A DNA stretch of 64,000 nt from Chryseobacterium sp. E1 (GTDB lineage: Bacteria; Bacteroidota; Bacteroidia; Flavobacteriales; Weeksellaceae), in NCBI GenBank assembly GCA_019203745.1, contig CP078104.1, positions 124,001 through 188,000 of the forward strand. Direction: 5' to 3'. The position numbers and the translations under genes are program-made. Below, in pieces: positions 10,977 through 22,224 of this stretch (positions are counted from its first letter, which is position 1; every line of letters begins with the position of its first letter). Below the pieces are notes generated by a model that had not been told where the DNA came from, did not search any database, and worked only from the letters and a program-made list of their open reading frames with translations.

Positions 10977-12316
10977 TTAAAGGTTATTAATCAGTCTTTG
11001 AAGATTTTGAGTGTGAACGATTTTAGCAAAGTTTCTATTCTGATTAATTAATGCTAATGATTGTATAAGGTTGTCAGAAGATTCAATAAATGATTGAGGA
11101 TTAATAACAATACTCAATATCCTGTTTTTTCCCTCATTATCTCCATTTTTCACATAATAGTGTGCAATCAGCATATTCATACGATCTATGGTATGTGTAT
11201 TGGAGATTCCATACATATTCTTACATTGCTTCAGTATTTTATCTTTTGCACTATTGAGCTGATTGCTCAAAATATCTAGTTTAATTTTTCGAGTAATCAA
11301 TTCAAATTTCTTCTCAGGAGTATCTGTTTCAGTCTCTAAAAATGAGAGCAAAGAAATTGTTGTTGTAGGAGAAAGGGATATATGCTGATGATAAGCTTTT
11401 TTAATGTGGGCATCAAGTAAAGCTAAGGCAGACCAAAAACTTTTTTTCAGCGTATGGTTTTGTGTTTCTATAGAAATTAAGATATCATATTTATGTTGAA
11501 GTTTTGATAAATCCCGAATATACTTTAAGAATAGGGGATCGCTTTTATCTACTGTATCATAATATGAAATAGCCTTATTCAAGGCTTCTGCATTGTTTTT
11601 TTCTTTTCTGTGCTTCTTGCAGGAATGTGCGTAAAGCTCCCGGATATGTTGATCCCGATCTTTGGATAAAGGTTTTGCCAATAATATACTAAGCTTCGTG
11701 TCTATTTCATTAGCTGTAAGAAGGGAAAACCTATTTTTAAATTTTTACAATTTTCTTTTTTATAGAGTTTTAAAGCTTTATTTTTATGAGGATTTTGAGA
11801 ATCTGCGCTGCATTCAACCATTTTACAGATTTTTGAATATTGCTTATCATTTTTTTGCCTCTTGCATTTATATTACTAAATCCTTCATATTTTTCTTTCA
11901 CCTCAGCGAGCAGATTTCCATTAAAGGCAATTAAGTTTTTTATTTTCCTATTGCCTAAAGAAGCATTCATATATTCTTTGTAAAGTCTTTTTTAAGATCT
12001 ATATTCTCAGGTTTTAAGGCTACGGCCGCTCTAAACATAAGGATAACTTCCCATTCTTTATTTTTTTGAGACAATAAAGTTTTTCTCATCCCATCATAAG
12101 CCCTTATTTCATTTGGAAACTGGCTAATAATCTGTTCGTAAATCTGTTTTGCCTGATTATACTTTTTTGTTTTCTTAGATTAGATGCTGCTTTCAGCAAT
12201 GCATTGACATCTACTGGAAGATGTTCGTGATTTTCTTTTGAAAATATGAATTTTGGAATAAATAATGAGAAAACTCCTAAAGAACTTAGGTGTAAGAATT
12301 TTTTTCTGTTCATCAA
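10977..12316 (-). CDS. TPR-containing protein with signal-like N-terminus
   Basis: About 445 residues after joining frames broken near 12150, 11990, 11770 and 11690. The N-terminus (MMNRKKFLHLSSLGVFSLF) looks like an export signal of the 'RKxFLxxSxxG' type seen in Tat substrates, but with RK in place of RR, so Tat use is doubtful. It is followed by TPR-like helices (YNQAKQIYEQIISQFPNEI, then MFRAAVALKPENIDLKK) and a long helical region with no recognised domain. It lies about 45 bases upstream of the lamin-tail/T9SS gene on the same strand and is probably the first gene of the RHS operon. Function unknown. Confidence 0.65.
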
Positions 12317-12885
12317 TTATAGTTTTTTTAAAAGGAGAAGAGAGGATTACAAGCCCCTATTTTGGCACCACGAGAGTTATAAATTCAAATGTTTGACTTC
12401 TCCTTGTTGGCAAATATAAAATTATTTTTAAAAAAATCACAAAAAAACAATAAAAAAACACTTTGATATTGTAATATTATCAACAAATAAATTATTTGAT
12501 TATTTTATTAATAAATACAGTGACTTTTTAATGAAATAACAACATAAATTTCGTATTATATGAAATTTTTAACCTTGTCGTGGAAAAGACTAAAGGAAAA
12601 AGATTGAATTTAGAAAAGCAAGAGGTAAGATGTAAATAATAAATTAGACAATACCAGAAAAATACATGAACGATTTACCACATTATAAAATCCGATACCA
12701 AAACTTAGAAATGGAATTACAAAATCAGAAACTAAAAAAACTTGACATCACGAAAAGTCCAAGTAGCAGACTATCTCACCTAATGCGTAGTTACTGTATT
12801 TCCTGTGTATTAACGTCTCAGATCATTTCAGTCTTAGCAGCATCAACGGTATTTAGTTTAAAGATAAAATGATATCCCAATACAA
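12317..12885. other. AT-rich gap between the RHS locus and the MarR gene
   Basis: About 570 bases, with runs of A/T around 12420-12560. It contains one short plus-strand frame (12666-12872, 68 codons) whose product resembles nothing I know and has no clear promoter, so it is not called as a gene. The upstream control region of the TPR/RHS operon should lie in 12317-12450, but no clear TAnnTTTG element was assigned. Confidence 0.4.
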
Positions 12886-13365
12886 CTACTTCGAATTCTT
12901 AATCTGCAGCGCCCGCTGATAAAAAGACTGGCTGGCAAGTTTTTCTTCAGCTTCATCAATAGCTGTCAGCAGGTTATTTCTATTATCTGCAATATCTCCT
13001 AAAACCGTTGCCATGAGTTCCCATACCGGCTTCATTTTTTCAATCAGATCTTTACCTTTGGCAGTTAAACTGAATAATCTTTTACGTTCATCCTGTTTAT
13101 CTTTTTGCCACTGTATCAGTTCCAGTTTTTCCAGTTCCTTCAGCAGGGTTATGGTAGATGGATGGGTATACCCTATTTCATTGGCAATTTCGACAACACT
13201 GGCCAGTTCTTTCTGATAAATGGTAAAAATGACGGGAAACCACTTCAGCTCAAAGTCGATTCCGAAAGCTTTGTAGATCATCGCTCCATCTTTTCTCAGC
13301 TGTTCACTGAGGCGGTGTAGTCTTGTGGATATGGCAAGAATTCCTGCTTCGTTGATCACATTCAT
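12886..13365 (-). CDS. MarR-family transcriptional regulator
   Basis: An intact 159-residue frame. It has the winged-helix pattern of MarR proteins: IANEIGYTHPSTITLLKEL as helix-turn-helix with recognition helix (about residues 60-80), then the wing KDKQDERKRLFSLTAKG, and C-terminal dimerisation helices. It follows an acetyltransferase gene by 19 bases on the same strand, so both are likely one transcript, perhaps with autoregulation through the palindrome at 13881-13892. Ligand and targets are unknown. Confidence 0.88.
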   Translation of the reverse strand: MNVINEAGILAISTRLHRLSEQLRKDGAMIYKAFGIDFELKWFPVIFTIYQKELASVVEIANEIGYTHPSTITLLKELEKLELIQWQKDKQDERKRLFSLTAKGKDLIEKMKPVWELMATVLGDIADNRNNLLTAIDEAEEKLASQSFYQRALQIKNSK

Positions 13366-13384
13366 ATGGAGTTATTTTTTAAAT

Positions 13385-13859
13385 TTAAATGATAAAAATA
13401 TCATCAGCACTCATTAACGGGAATAGCGCCGGAAGCTTTTCTTTTTCAATCTTCGTAAAATGATTTCTTTCGTAGAAACGCTGAGCTGCCTTCAGTACAG
13501 TAATGGTTCCTAAGTACAGATCATCAATTCCATTTTCATGACAGAATGAGATTAAAATCTGAAGTAATATCTGCGCCATGTTCAGCTCTCTTTTCCCTGA
13601 ATTCTTTTTCACAAACATTTTTCTGATCGCTCCTGCCCTTTCGTCAAATTTCACAAGAGCAATTGTTCCCACAAGTTCTCCGTCAATAAAGGCCCCCAGA
13701 AGTGGCCCCTTTTTCATGATAAAAGCTTTCAATCTGCATCAGGTCCGGTTGGTCTTCTACCGTAATAGGAATGTTAAACTCCTTCTGTTGTATTTTCAGA
13801 ATCAGATCAATGGCCTGTTCTGAGTATGAATTGTCCAAAGGTTGAATATGTAATTTCAT
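13385..13859 (-). CDS. GNAT-family N-acetyltransferase
   Basis: About 158 residues. Start ATG at 13859 (MKLHIQPLDNSYSEQAIDL). The central strand GAFIDGELVGTIALVKFDE and the acetyl-CoA region (KMFVKKNSGKRELNMAQILL, a variant of the R/QxxGxG/A loop) identify a GNAT fold, followed by LYLGTITVLKAAQRFYERN and F, the typical 'A..FYe..GF' end. One frame break in the A/G run near 13715. It is the first gene of an acetyltransferase-marR pair. Substrate unknown. Confidence 0.82.
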
Positions 13860-13880
13860 AGCTTAAATTTTAAAGTATAA

Positions 13881-13892
13881 AACTACGTAGTT
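13881..13892. promoter_or_regulatory. Palindrome upstream of the acetyltransferase-marR pair
   Basis: AACTACGTAGTT is a perfect 12-base palindrome 22 bases before the start at 13859. On the minus strand it overlaps TAGTTTTA, close to the Bacteroidota -7 element TAnnTTTG. This is the size and place of a MarR operator; control by the downstream MarR protein is inferred. Confidence 0.45.
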
Positions 13893-14039
13893 AAATACAT
13901 ATACACAAATGAATTCTACTTTTTAAAAAAATTTAACATGGCTTAAACATCTCATGATGATGAATTTCCATATGTTGTCATAATTAACTAATTTTCTGCA
14001 TCATAATAAATAAGCAAGCACTCTTATTTTATCACAAAA

Positions 14040-15019
14040 ATGAAAATAGAAAATTTCAAGCCTTTTAACGGCCAGCACTGTGAAACTACAGCCACAGGAA
14101 CTTTATTGCAGCAAATCGGAATTGAGCTTTCCGAGCCTATGCTTTTCGGTCTGGGGAAGGCCTCGGTTTTATCTATTGGAATATGAAAACAATGGCTTCT
14201 CCTTTTATTGGCGGCCGCATAAAAACTGATCTGCTGACCCGGAATATTGCCAGAAATTTAAATCTTGAATTAAAGGTTAAGGAGACTTCGTCCCCACAAA
14301 AAGCGTGGGCTGATGTAAAAGAGCTTCTTGACAACGGGCAGACTGTAGGATTGAAACTGGATTGTTATCATCTGGAATATTTTTCAAATCCTTTTCATTT
14401 TGCAGGTCATTATGCTGCCATTTACGGCTATGATCATCAGAATGCTTTCCTGGTAGATACCATGCAACAGGGCGGATTGGCGCAAACATCCTTAGAAAGC
14501 CTGGCATTGGCAAGAGCGGAAAAAGGCCCAATGGCTTCTAAAAATCTATACTATACCCTAAAGAAAACAGGTAAAGAAACCGACCTTAAGAAGATACTCC
14601 CTAAAGCTATCAGAAATAATGCTACTGAATACCTGAATCCTCCTATCACCAATATCTCTTATAAAGGAATTTTAAAAACCAGTAATGAAATTGTAAAATG
14701 GTTTCATGCAAGCAAAGATATTGAAGGGGAATTTAAACTAACGGCCATGATGATGGAAAAAGCTGGGACAGGAGGAGCACTTTTCAGAAATCTGTACCGT
14801 GATTTTCTAAAGGAAAGTAATGAGCTGCTTCAACTTGACCTGTTAAAAACCGGCTATGAAGCATTTACAGAAATTGCAGAGCTCTGGACATCTGTAGCAA
14901 AGCTGTTTGAAAAAGTAAGCGAAACAAAAGAATTAAGATACATCCGGCAGGCTTCAGATCTCTTAAAAACCATATCAGAAAAAGAAAAGCATACCATGGA
15001 ACTGCTGGCAACCTTATAA
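14040..15019 (+). CDS. BtrH N-terminal domain / DUF4872-type protein
   Basis: About 326 residues with one missing G near 14155 that splits the frame. The N-terminus FKPFNGQHCETTATGTLL matches the BtrH N-terminal domain (papain-like fold; the Cys in QHCE would be the nucleophile), followed by LSEPMLFGLGEGLGFIYW, FAGHYAAIYGYD and the helical DUF4872-like second half. BtrH from butirosin synthesis is an acyltransferase that moves an aminoacyl side chain from a carrier protein; here no antibiotic cluster is seen, so the acyl donor and acceptor are unknown. It stands alone, upstream of a convergent efflux operon, separated by a terminator. Confidence 0.82.
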
Positions 15020-15043
15020 CCGGCTCGCAGCAATTTTCACCTA

Positions 15044-15080
15044 TAAAAAAACGTGTGCCATTACTGACACACGTTCTTAT
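15044..15080. terminator. Bidirectional terminator
   Basis: Inverted arms AACGTGTG (15050-15057) and CACACGTT (15068-15075) with an A-run before the left arm and T-containing sequence after the right. It lies between the convergent BtrH-like gene and the outer-membrane efflux gene and can serve both, best the minus strand. Confidence 0.7.
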
Positions 15081-15083
15081 GAT

Positions 15084-16514
15084 CTACTGCAAAATATTTC
15101 TATTTCCAGCCCCGCCTAAAGCCTGATAAAGCTCAACGGCCGCCTTCATTTTATTGTATTGTGCATTGGAAATATTAAGTTCCGCATTCAATGAGTTCAC
15201 ACTGGCGTTCAATACTTCAAGGTAGTTGGCCATACCGTAGTTGACCAGTTCCTGGGAATAGTCAACTGATTTTTGTAGGCATCCAGCTCTTTTTGTTTCA
15301 ATTCTATGAAAGAATCCTGAACGGAGAAAACCCTGATTGCATCGGAAACTTCTTTCCCGGCTGTAAGAACTGTTTTTCTGAAGTTCAGGTAAGCCGTTTC
15401 CTTATTGGCAAGACTTACATCGTAATTCGTCTTAATCGTTCTTCTGTTCAGAATAGGCTGTGCCAGTCCTCCTACAATATTGGCAAATAATGAATTTACA
15501 CTGAAAAGATGGTCAATGTCCACAGACTGTACCCCACCTGTTCCCGTAAGTTTCAGTGTAGGATAAAACTGGGCTTTGGCAGCATTGGTCAGCTCAAATG
15601 CATTCATTAAGTTGTATTCTGCTCTCATGACGTCCGGACGGTTAGCCAATAACTGGGCAGGATACCCTAGCCTCAGATCTATTGGAAGTTTTTGTCCCTG
15701 CAAAGTAGATCTTTCAATGGTGTGAGAAGACTCGCCCATCAAAAGGCTCATGGTATTTTCAAGCAACTGGATCTGGGTATCAATATCTATCAGTAAAGAT
15801 TTTGCGTTGAAAACAAGGGCTTCACTCTGCTGTACAGCTACTTCAGTAAGCGTTCCGGAAGCTTTCAGTGCTCTCTTGTAGTCTCAAGGTTCTTTTCACG
15901 TACTGCAATGGTCTCTGTAATGATTTTTTCTGAGCATCAAAAGTCAGCAGCTGATAATAAGCTGAAGCAATAGATGCAACCAGACTGCTTTTTACTGCTT
16001 TATGAGCAGCAACGGTTCCCAGATACGTGGCCAGCTGTGCTTTTTCCTGTGCTCTCAGTTTTCCCCAGATATCTGCTTCCCATCCGATACTTGCCGTAAT
16101 GTCAAATTGGTTGACATAACGTCTTTCACCGATGATCTGTCCGAACTGAGTGTTGATAGACTGAGTCTGGAACGTATAGTTGGGCCCGATAGAAAGTGTC
16201 GGCTGATAAGCTGCCTTGCTTTGCTTAAGGTATGCTTCCGCAGAATTAATACTTTCCAAAGCAATTCTGATATCCAGATTATTATCAAGTGCCTTAGAAA
16301 TATGCCCCTGCAGTATAGGATCGGTAAATATCTCTTTCCATGAAATATTGGCGATGCTGGCACTGTCTGAAGGAAGCATATCTGTACGGAAAAACTTCTC
16401 GTCTACAACATTTTTAGGCCTTTCATACTCTTTTCTGGCCATACAGGAAGTGATAGCTCCAAGTATAACTGCTGAAAAAGTGATTCCTTTTATGATATTT
16501 AATAAACTCTTCAT
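15084..16514 (-). CDS. Outer-membrane efflux lipoprotein (TolC/NodT family)
   Basis: About 475 residues. The start MKSLLNIIKGITFSAVILG leads to lipobox ITSC, so it is a lipoprotein of the OprM/NodT kind. Two copies of the outer-membrane efflux domain follow, with typical segments SISWKEIF-like NISWKEIFTDPILQ, DNNLDIRIALESI, ASIGWEADIWGKL and, in the second half, DLRLGYPAQLLANRPDVMRAE (family motif 'G.PS.LL.RRPDI..AE') and GGLAQPILNR. It ends YQALGGAGNRN. Breaks lie near 15890, 15790 and 15255. It is the last gene of the RND efflux operon and forms the outer channel. Confidence 0.9.
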
Positions 16515-16523
16515 TGTTTTTAA

Positions 16524-16595
16524 TTAGAAGTTAGAGTTTAGAAGTTAGAAGTTAGTTTTTAGACTCATCTCTAATTTCTAACTTCTAATTTCTTA
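16524..16595. repeat. Intergenic inverted element made of TTAGAAG units
   Basis: The left arm is several copies of TTAGAAG/TTAGAG (16524-16555) and the right arm CTCTAATTTCTAACTTC (about 16570-16592) is its reverse complement. RNA from either strand could fold into a long hairpin. A similar element is at 48136-48213. It lies between the RND pump and the outer-membrane channel genes. Confidence 0.7.
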
Positions 16596-16605
16596 AATCT
16601 TAATT

Positions 16606-19600
16606 TTATTCGGCTAAATTGATATCTTCTTTTTTAATAGGTTTGATCTTCTCCTGTATCGTTTCAAAGATCACATACAGGACAGGAATCACGAAAAGTC
16701 CTAAACAGTACCGATCAATAATCCGATAGCCGCACCGGTTGCAATGGATCTGTTACCTACCGCCCCGATTCCGCTTGCCAGAACCAATGGTAATAAACCA
16801 AATATAAAGGCAAATGATGTCATCAGAATTGGTCTTACCCTGGCTTTAGCCGCATTGATAGCTGACATGACAATGGTTTCACCGTGATGTCTTCTCTGAA
16901 CGGCAAATTCCACAATAAGGATCGCATTTTTCGCCAGTAGTCCTACAAGCATGATCAATGCAATCTGGAAATAAATATTGTTTTCCAAGCCCATAATCTT
17001 CTGTCCGAAATAAGCTCCCATTACCCCAAGAGGAAGAGAGATCACAACGATCAGCGGAAGGATGTAACTTTCATACTGTGCAGAAAGGATAAAGTAAACA
17101 AAGATCAGACTCAATCCGAAAATCAGAAGGGTTTGAGATCCTGAATTCAATTCTTCTCTTGTCAACCCGGTAAATTCTACTGCATAGTTTTGATTCAGGG
17201 TTTCACTAGCCACCTGCTGTACAGCAGTAATGGCATCTCCGGAACTGTACCCGTCAGAGTTCGCTCCTGTCACCTTTACTGAAGTAAACAGGTTATAACG
17301 GCTTACAGATTGTGGCCCGTATGCTTTTTTTTCAATGTTACAAACTGTGAAATCGGAGACATAATACCTGATCCTGTTCTGATATAAAGCTCGTTCAGAT
17401 TTTCAATATTCTTTCTGTTTTCAGGAAGTGCCTGAACCATCACTCTGAACTGTTTACCGTACTTGGTAAAATCCGCAGTATAAATACCTCCAATATAACC
17501 CTGCATGGTAGCCAGAATTTCATTTACAGAAACCCCAAGCTGTTTGCTCAAAGGAACATTGATCTCCATCTGATACTGAGGGTATTTTGTGTTGAATGAA
17601 GTCTGTGCAAACTGAATTTCCGGCCTCTGCATCAGCTTACCGATGAATTCATTGGTTTTATTATCAAGATCAGCATAATCTCCGCCTGATTTATCAAGCA
17701 ATACCATTTCAAAACCGGCACTACTACCAAATCCCGGTACACTTGGAGGTTGGAAGAATACTACTTTGGCATCAGGAACGGCACCAACAATTCCAAATAA
17801 TCTTTTAGTGATCTCTTCAGAAGTCTGACCATCTTTTTTCTTTCTTCAAAAGGTTTCAGCTTAACAAAGGCCAGACCGTTGTTACTTCCGTTGCCTGATA
17901 AGAATCCTCTCCCGGTAGAAATCGTTACATTCTGTACACCCGGAACTTTCAATGCTTTAGCCTGAAGAGTTTTCAATGCGTTATAGGTTCTTTCCATGGA
18001 AGCTCCCGGAGGAAGCTGAACATCCGTAAAGATAATTCCTCTGTCTTCTGTAGGTACAAACCCTTTCTTCATACTGCTGCTTGCCCAGAATAAGATCACT
18101 CCGGTAACAGCAAAAATAACAAGGGTTACCCATTTATGTCTTAACAAGAATACAAATCCTCTTCCGTAACGCTCAGTAGTTGTTTTAAAAGCAATATTAA
18201 ACTTATAGAAGAACTTCTGTAGCAGGTTCAGGTTTTGATACTCTTTATGATGCTCTGCATGAGGTTTCAGGAATAATGAACATAAAACCGGACTCAAAGT
18301 TAATGCGTTAATCGCAGAAATGATGATGGCTATGATCAGCGTAATCCCAAACTGCTGATAAAATACCCTGTAGGTCCGTAATGAACGTAACCGGAATAAA
18401 TACGGCAGCCATTACCAAAGTAATAGAAATAATAGCCCCTGTAATTTCATCCATCGCTTCTACGGTTGCTTTCTTAGCATCAGAAATCCCATGTTCCATC
18501 TTTGCGTGAACGGCCTCGACGACGACAATGGCGTCATCCACCACAATACCGATCGCAAGTACCAATGCAAACAGGGTTAAGAGGTTTAACGAATATCCGA
18601 AGAGATTCAGGAAGAAGAAGGCTCCTACAATAGATACCGGAACCGCAATGGCCGGAATCAGGGTAGATCTGAAGTCCTGAAGGAAAATATATACTACAAT
18701 AAATACAAGGATGAAGGCTTCGATCAGTGTATGTACTACCTTTTCGATAGAAGCTTCAAGGAATTCATTGGTATCAAAGTTGAAAGTATATTTGATTCCC
18801 TGCGGAAAAGTTCCTTCTGCTGATTTCAGATACGCTTTGATATTTTTAATGATCTCCTGGGCATTGGATCCCGGAGTCTGGAAAATCCCCATACTGATGG
18901 AAGGATTGTTTCCGTTCTCCCCGATTCCTGTATAAGACTGACCTGCCAATTCTACTTTGGCAACGTCTTTCAGCATCAGGTTTTGTCCGTTTGCAAGAGA
19001 TTTGATGATAATATTATCGTACTGTTCTTTATCGTTGAATTTACCTACATATTTGATGATATATTCAAAAGAACTTCCGCTGTTTTGTCCAATAGAACCT
19101 GCTGCTGCTTCTCTACTCTGCTCGTTGATCGCATTGGTAACATCCGTAGGAGTTACACTGTAGGCAGCCATTTTTGCAGGGTCCAGCCAGATTCTCATTG
19201 AGTAGTTTTTACCTCCGAAAACGTTGGCATCCCCTACACCATTTACCCTTTTAAGGTTTGGAATAATATTGATATTCAAAAAGTTCTGAAGGTATACATC
19301 ATCAAGGTCTTTATTTTCAGAATAGAAAGACATATACATCAGGGCACTGGTCTGCTGTTTCTGGGTAACAACCCCAGATCTTGTTACTTCGGAAGGCAGA
19401 AGCGGTGTTGCTCTGGCCACACGGTTCTGTACGTTTACCGCAGCAATATCAGGATCTATCCCCTGTTTGAAGAATACCTGGATCTGAGCAGAACCGTCAT
19501 TCCCGGCACTGGAAGTGATATAATCCATACCTTCCACCCCGTTGATCTGCTCTTCCAAAGGTACCACAACACTTTTCATCACCGTTTCAGCATTGGCTCC

Positions 19601-19750
19601 CGTATAGTTTGCAGAAACACTTACTGTGGGTGGTGCAATATCCGGATACTGTGTAACCGGTAACGAGATCAGCCCCAGCACACCGAGAATCACAATCAGG
19701 ATTGAGATTACGGTAGATAAAACCGGTCTGTTAATAAAGTTTTTTATCAT
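16606..19750 (-). CDS. RND multidrug efflux permease (AcrB/MexB, HAE1 type)
   Basis: About 1,048 residues, the usual size for the family. It starts MIKNFINRPVLSTVISILIV, the typical N-terminal membrane helix. Family landmarks: LGLISLPVTQYPDIAPPTV, SSAGNDGSAQIQVFF, the proton-relay Asp pair in AIGIVVDDAIVVVEAV, and LVGLLAKNAILIVEFA near the C-terminus. It exports hydrophobic compounds from the inner membrane/periplasm in exchange for protons, with the adaptor and outer channel on either side in the operon. It overlaps the adaptor by one base (TAATG). Breaks occur near 18350, 17835, 17755, 17320 and 16710; the gene must be essential-length in the real strain, so these look like read errors. Confidence 0.93.
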
Positions 19751-20934
19751 TAGAATTTCGGTTTTATTGATTGAACAAGACTATCCATTTTGATAGGTTT
19801 CGGCTTTACAGCTGTTCCCGGTTTCAGACCTCCGATACCTGCTGCAATCACAGTTTCACCTTTATTCACCCCAGATTTGATAAGAGCCATATTGTCTATC
19901 CTGTCGATAACATTCACCACAACATTTCTTGCAGTATCTCCTTTGTCTACTTTGTATACGTAAACAATCCCCTGTTGTTCGTAAGTGGCACTTTCAGGAA
20001 CTACAAGAACATTATCATAATTCTGAGGGAATCTGATGGTTCCGCTATTTCCGTTGCTTAGTAATTTCTGAGCATTGGAGAATGCCACTCTGAACTGAAT
20101 GGTTCCCGTTGTAGGGTCAATCTGCCCTGTAATGGCTTCAATTCTTCCTTTTTCAGGATAAAGGCTTCCGTTTGCCAATTGAAGCTCAACCATCGGCAGT
20201 TTTTGATTTTTTCAGGCATTGATGCCCCGGTACCTTTTCAAGGAAATTAAAATACTCTTTCTCATTCATTGCGAAATAGGCAAAGATCTCAGAAGTATCA
20301 GAAATTGTTGTAAGAGGAGTCTGATCAGACGGTCCTACCAAACTTCCGACTTTCAAAGGAAGTCTTCCGATTACTCCTGAAATAGGGGCACGGATGATAG
20401 AATACTCAATATTGGCCTCTACACCTTTATAATTGGCAACAGCCTGTTTTTTGGCTGCTGTTGCCTGTTGCAACTGAGCCTGGGCCTGGGCAAGATTTGC
20501 CTGGGCGGTTTGCAATTGTACGTTACTGATAATGTTTTTCTGTACCAGAGGTTTCAGTTTGTTTACTTCAACCTGAGCCGCATTTACAGAAGCCTGAGCT
20601 GCTGCAATACTAGATTCTGATGCTGCAATTCCGGCTTTGGAAGCAGCTGCATTCTCACTCAGAATATTGGTTTCCAGGCGGAACAAAGGCTGTCCTTTGG
20701 TCACATATTGTCCTTCATCCACCAATACCTGGGTAATATATCCCTGTATTTTGGCACGTACATCATTGTTTACCCTACCCTGGATAGTAGCCGGAAACGT
20801 CTGGTAACCCACTATATTTTTCGACTCCACAGAAACAACAGGGTACGGTTTGGCACCATCCTGTTTCGGAGCTTCTTTTTGCAGGCCGTAAGTGAAAGCG
20901 CTGCAATGGAAAGTATAACTAGCTTATTATTCAT
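19750..20934 (-). CDS. RND efflux periplasmic adaptor (membrane fusion protein), lipoprotein
   Basis: About 394 residues. The start MNNKLVILSIAALSLTACKK has lipobox LTAC. It then shows the adaptor architecture: lipoyl half-motif (VRAKIQGYITQVLVDEGQYV), a long alanine/glutamine-rich coiled-coil hairpin (residues ~95-170), the second lipoyl half (SIIRAPISGVIGRLPLKVG) and beta-barrel domains ending ...KPKPIKMDSLVQ. It links the inner pump to the outer channel. Breaks lie near 20865 and 20190. The first structural gene of the operon, directly after its regulator. Confidence 0.92.
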
Positions 20935-20935
20935 T

Positions 20936-21390
20936 TTATAGTTTATTAAGAGATTCCTGAATATTTTCTATGTTTTTATTTAAGAGTGCTTTGTAAACTT
21001 CTATTCTTTCGTTGTATCCATCGTCTTTACTTTTTTAAAATTGTTTAAATCATCTAGTAGTTTTAATTCGTCCTGCATTTTCTGGACAATTTTCTCGAAC
21101 CGAATTTTTTTGTATTCGTCATTGATAAAAAAATACCGTTTCCGCTCATCCATCTTGTTATGATCAACAATTAGCTGAGCATTAAGCAAGAGTGAAATAC
21201 TTGTGGAAACAGAACTTTTGCTCGCAGAAAGCACTTCCACAAACTCATCAAAAGTAATTCCTACTTTCTCATAGTCAAAAAGAAGGTAGGAATATATTTT
21301 TGAAGCTAAAGGAGGTAAGCTGAACACGGTGCCATAAAATTTTACGGCATCCTGAAATATTTTTTCATCAATTTCTATACTTTGGTGCAT
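20936..21390 (-). CDS. GbsR/MarR-like transcriptional regulator of the efflux operon
   Basis: The open frame from 21390 stops at 21001 (129 residues), but adding one A in the run near 21003 continues it as EVYKALLNKNIENIQESLNKL to 20936, leaving TAAAATG with the adaptor start; the longer form is preferred. The helix-turn-helix is GITFDEFVEVLSASKSSVSTSISLLLNAQLI (about residues 45-75), with a charged wing (DERKRYFF). In flavobacteria such GbsR-type regulators commonly precede RND operons as repressors. Its inducer is unknown. Confidence 0.8.
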
Positions 21391-21406
21391 AATATAAAAA
21401 TTTGAA

Positions 21407-21441
21407 CAAAAGTAAAAATTAGTTCAGAACCAAACGAACAA
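21407..21441 (-). promoter_or_regulatory. Promoter and possible operator of the efflux operon
   Basis: On the minus strand TACTTTTG (21414-21407) matches TAnnTTTG, 17 bases before the regulator start. Just upstream GTTC and GAAC arms (within 21422-21438) form a short inverted repeat that could bind the regulator. The -33 TTG is not well placed. Confidence 0.4.
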
Positions 21442-21506
21442 AGATGATAGAGTTTATAAATAAAGACTCTTTTAAAAATTCAATGAAAGTTGATTTAACT
21501 TTTTGC

Positions 21507-22018
21507 TTAAATAACAATCTTCTCAAAAGCTTTCCTTAGACCGTCTGCCAGAACAACTTCTCCGCAATAAGAATATCCTTTGCTTTCAAGGATTTTCAGC
21601 ATGGCAATATTATCATAGTTGGTATCTACCTTAATACTCTGAATATCATGCGATCTGGCAAAATCTTCAATATGATCAAACAGTTTTTTTGTCATTCCTG
21701 GCCAGCAAATTTTTCATCAATGGCTACTCTGTGAACCACTACGAATTCTCCGTCACTCAGCCATGCTCCTTCAATTTTGCTGTACGCCGGCTCATCATTC
21801 AGAATCAGGGCACCGTATACTGCAATATCGCCATCTACCGTAAGAACATATCCGAAACCTTTTGCAATATCGCTTTCTACCGTACCCAGATTAGGATAGC
21901 CATTCTGCCACTGTGTACTTCCGTCCTGTTTTCTTCTTTCAATAGACTGCTGGATGATTCCCCAAATAATGTCTCTGTCTTCAATTTCCGCTTTTCTTAG
22001 TTTGATTTCTGAATTCAT
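21507..22018 (-). CDS. GNAT-family N-acetyltransferase
   Basis: About 170 residues in two frames that join near 21694. The start MNSEIKLRKAEIEDRDIIWG is a typical GNAT beginning. The core has DIAVYGALILNDEP, VVHRVAIDEKFAGQG and KLFDHIEDFARSHDIQSIKVDTNYDNIAMLKI (positions ~105-150), matching the acetyl-CoA-binding 'VxPxxRGxG' strand and the 'D(t)...N..M..l.ekl/GY' end. The acceptor is not known. Stands alone between the efflux regulator and the DUF2007 gene. Confidence 0.85.
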
Positions 22019-22160
22019 GTTGTAGATTTTGATTTAAAAATTTAAAGATTAAAGGATTAAAAATCAGAACAATCCTATTTAATTAAATTGCAGGTCCTTT
22101 TCAGTAATCTTTTAATCATTCAATTTTTCAATCTTTTAATGATTATATGATTAATTAAAA

Positions 22161-22192
22161 AACCGAAAACTAATAAAAATTAATTTTCGGTT
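22161..22192 (-). terminator. Terminator of the DUF2007 gene
   Basis: Arms AACCGAAAACTAAT and ATTAATTTTCGGTT with a four-base loop (one mismatch) lie 33 bases past the stop at 22225, with a T-rich stretch on the minus strand beyond. Confidence 0.7.
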
Positions 22193-22224
22193 CGAAGTAG
22201 TAAAATTTAAAATTATGAAATTGT

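Noticed and set aside
12666..12872. A 68-codon plus-strand frame
   Set aside because: Resembles no family, no promoter or terminator around it; may be chance in AT-rich DNA.
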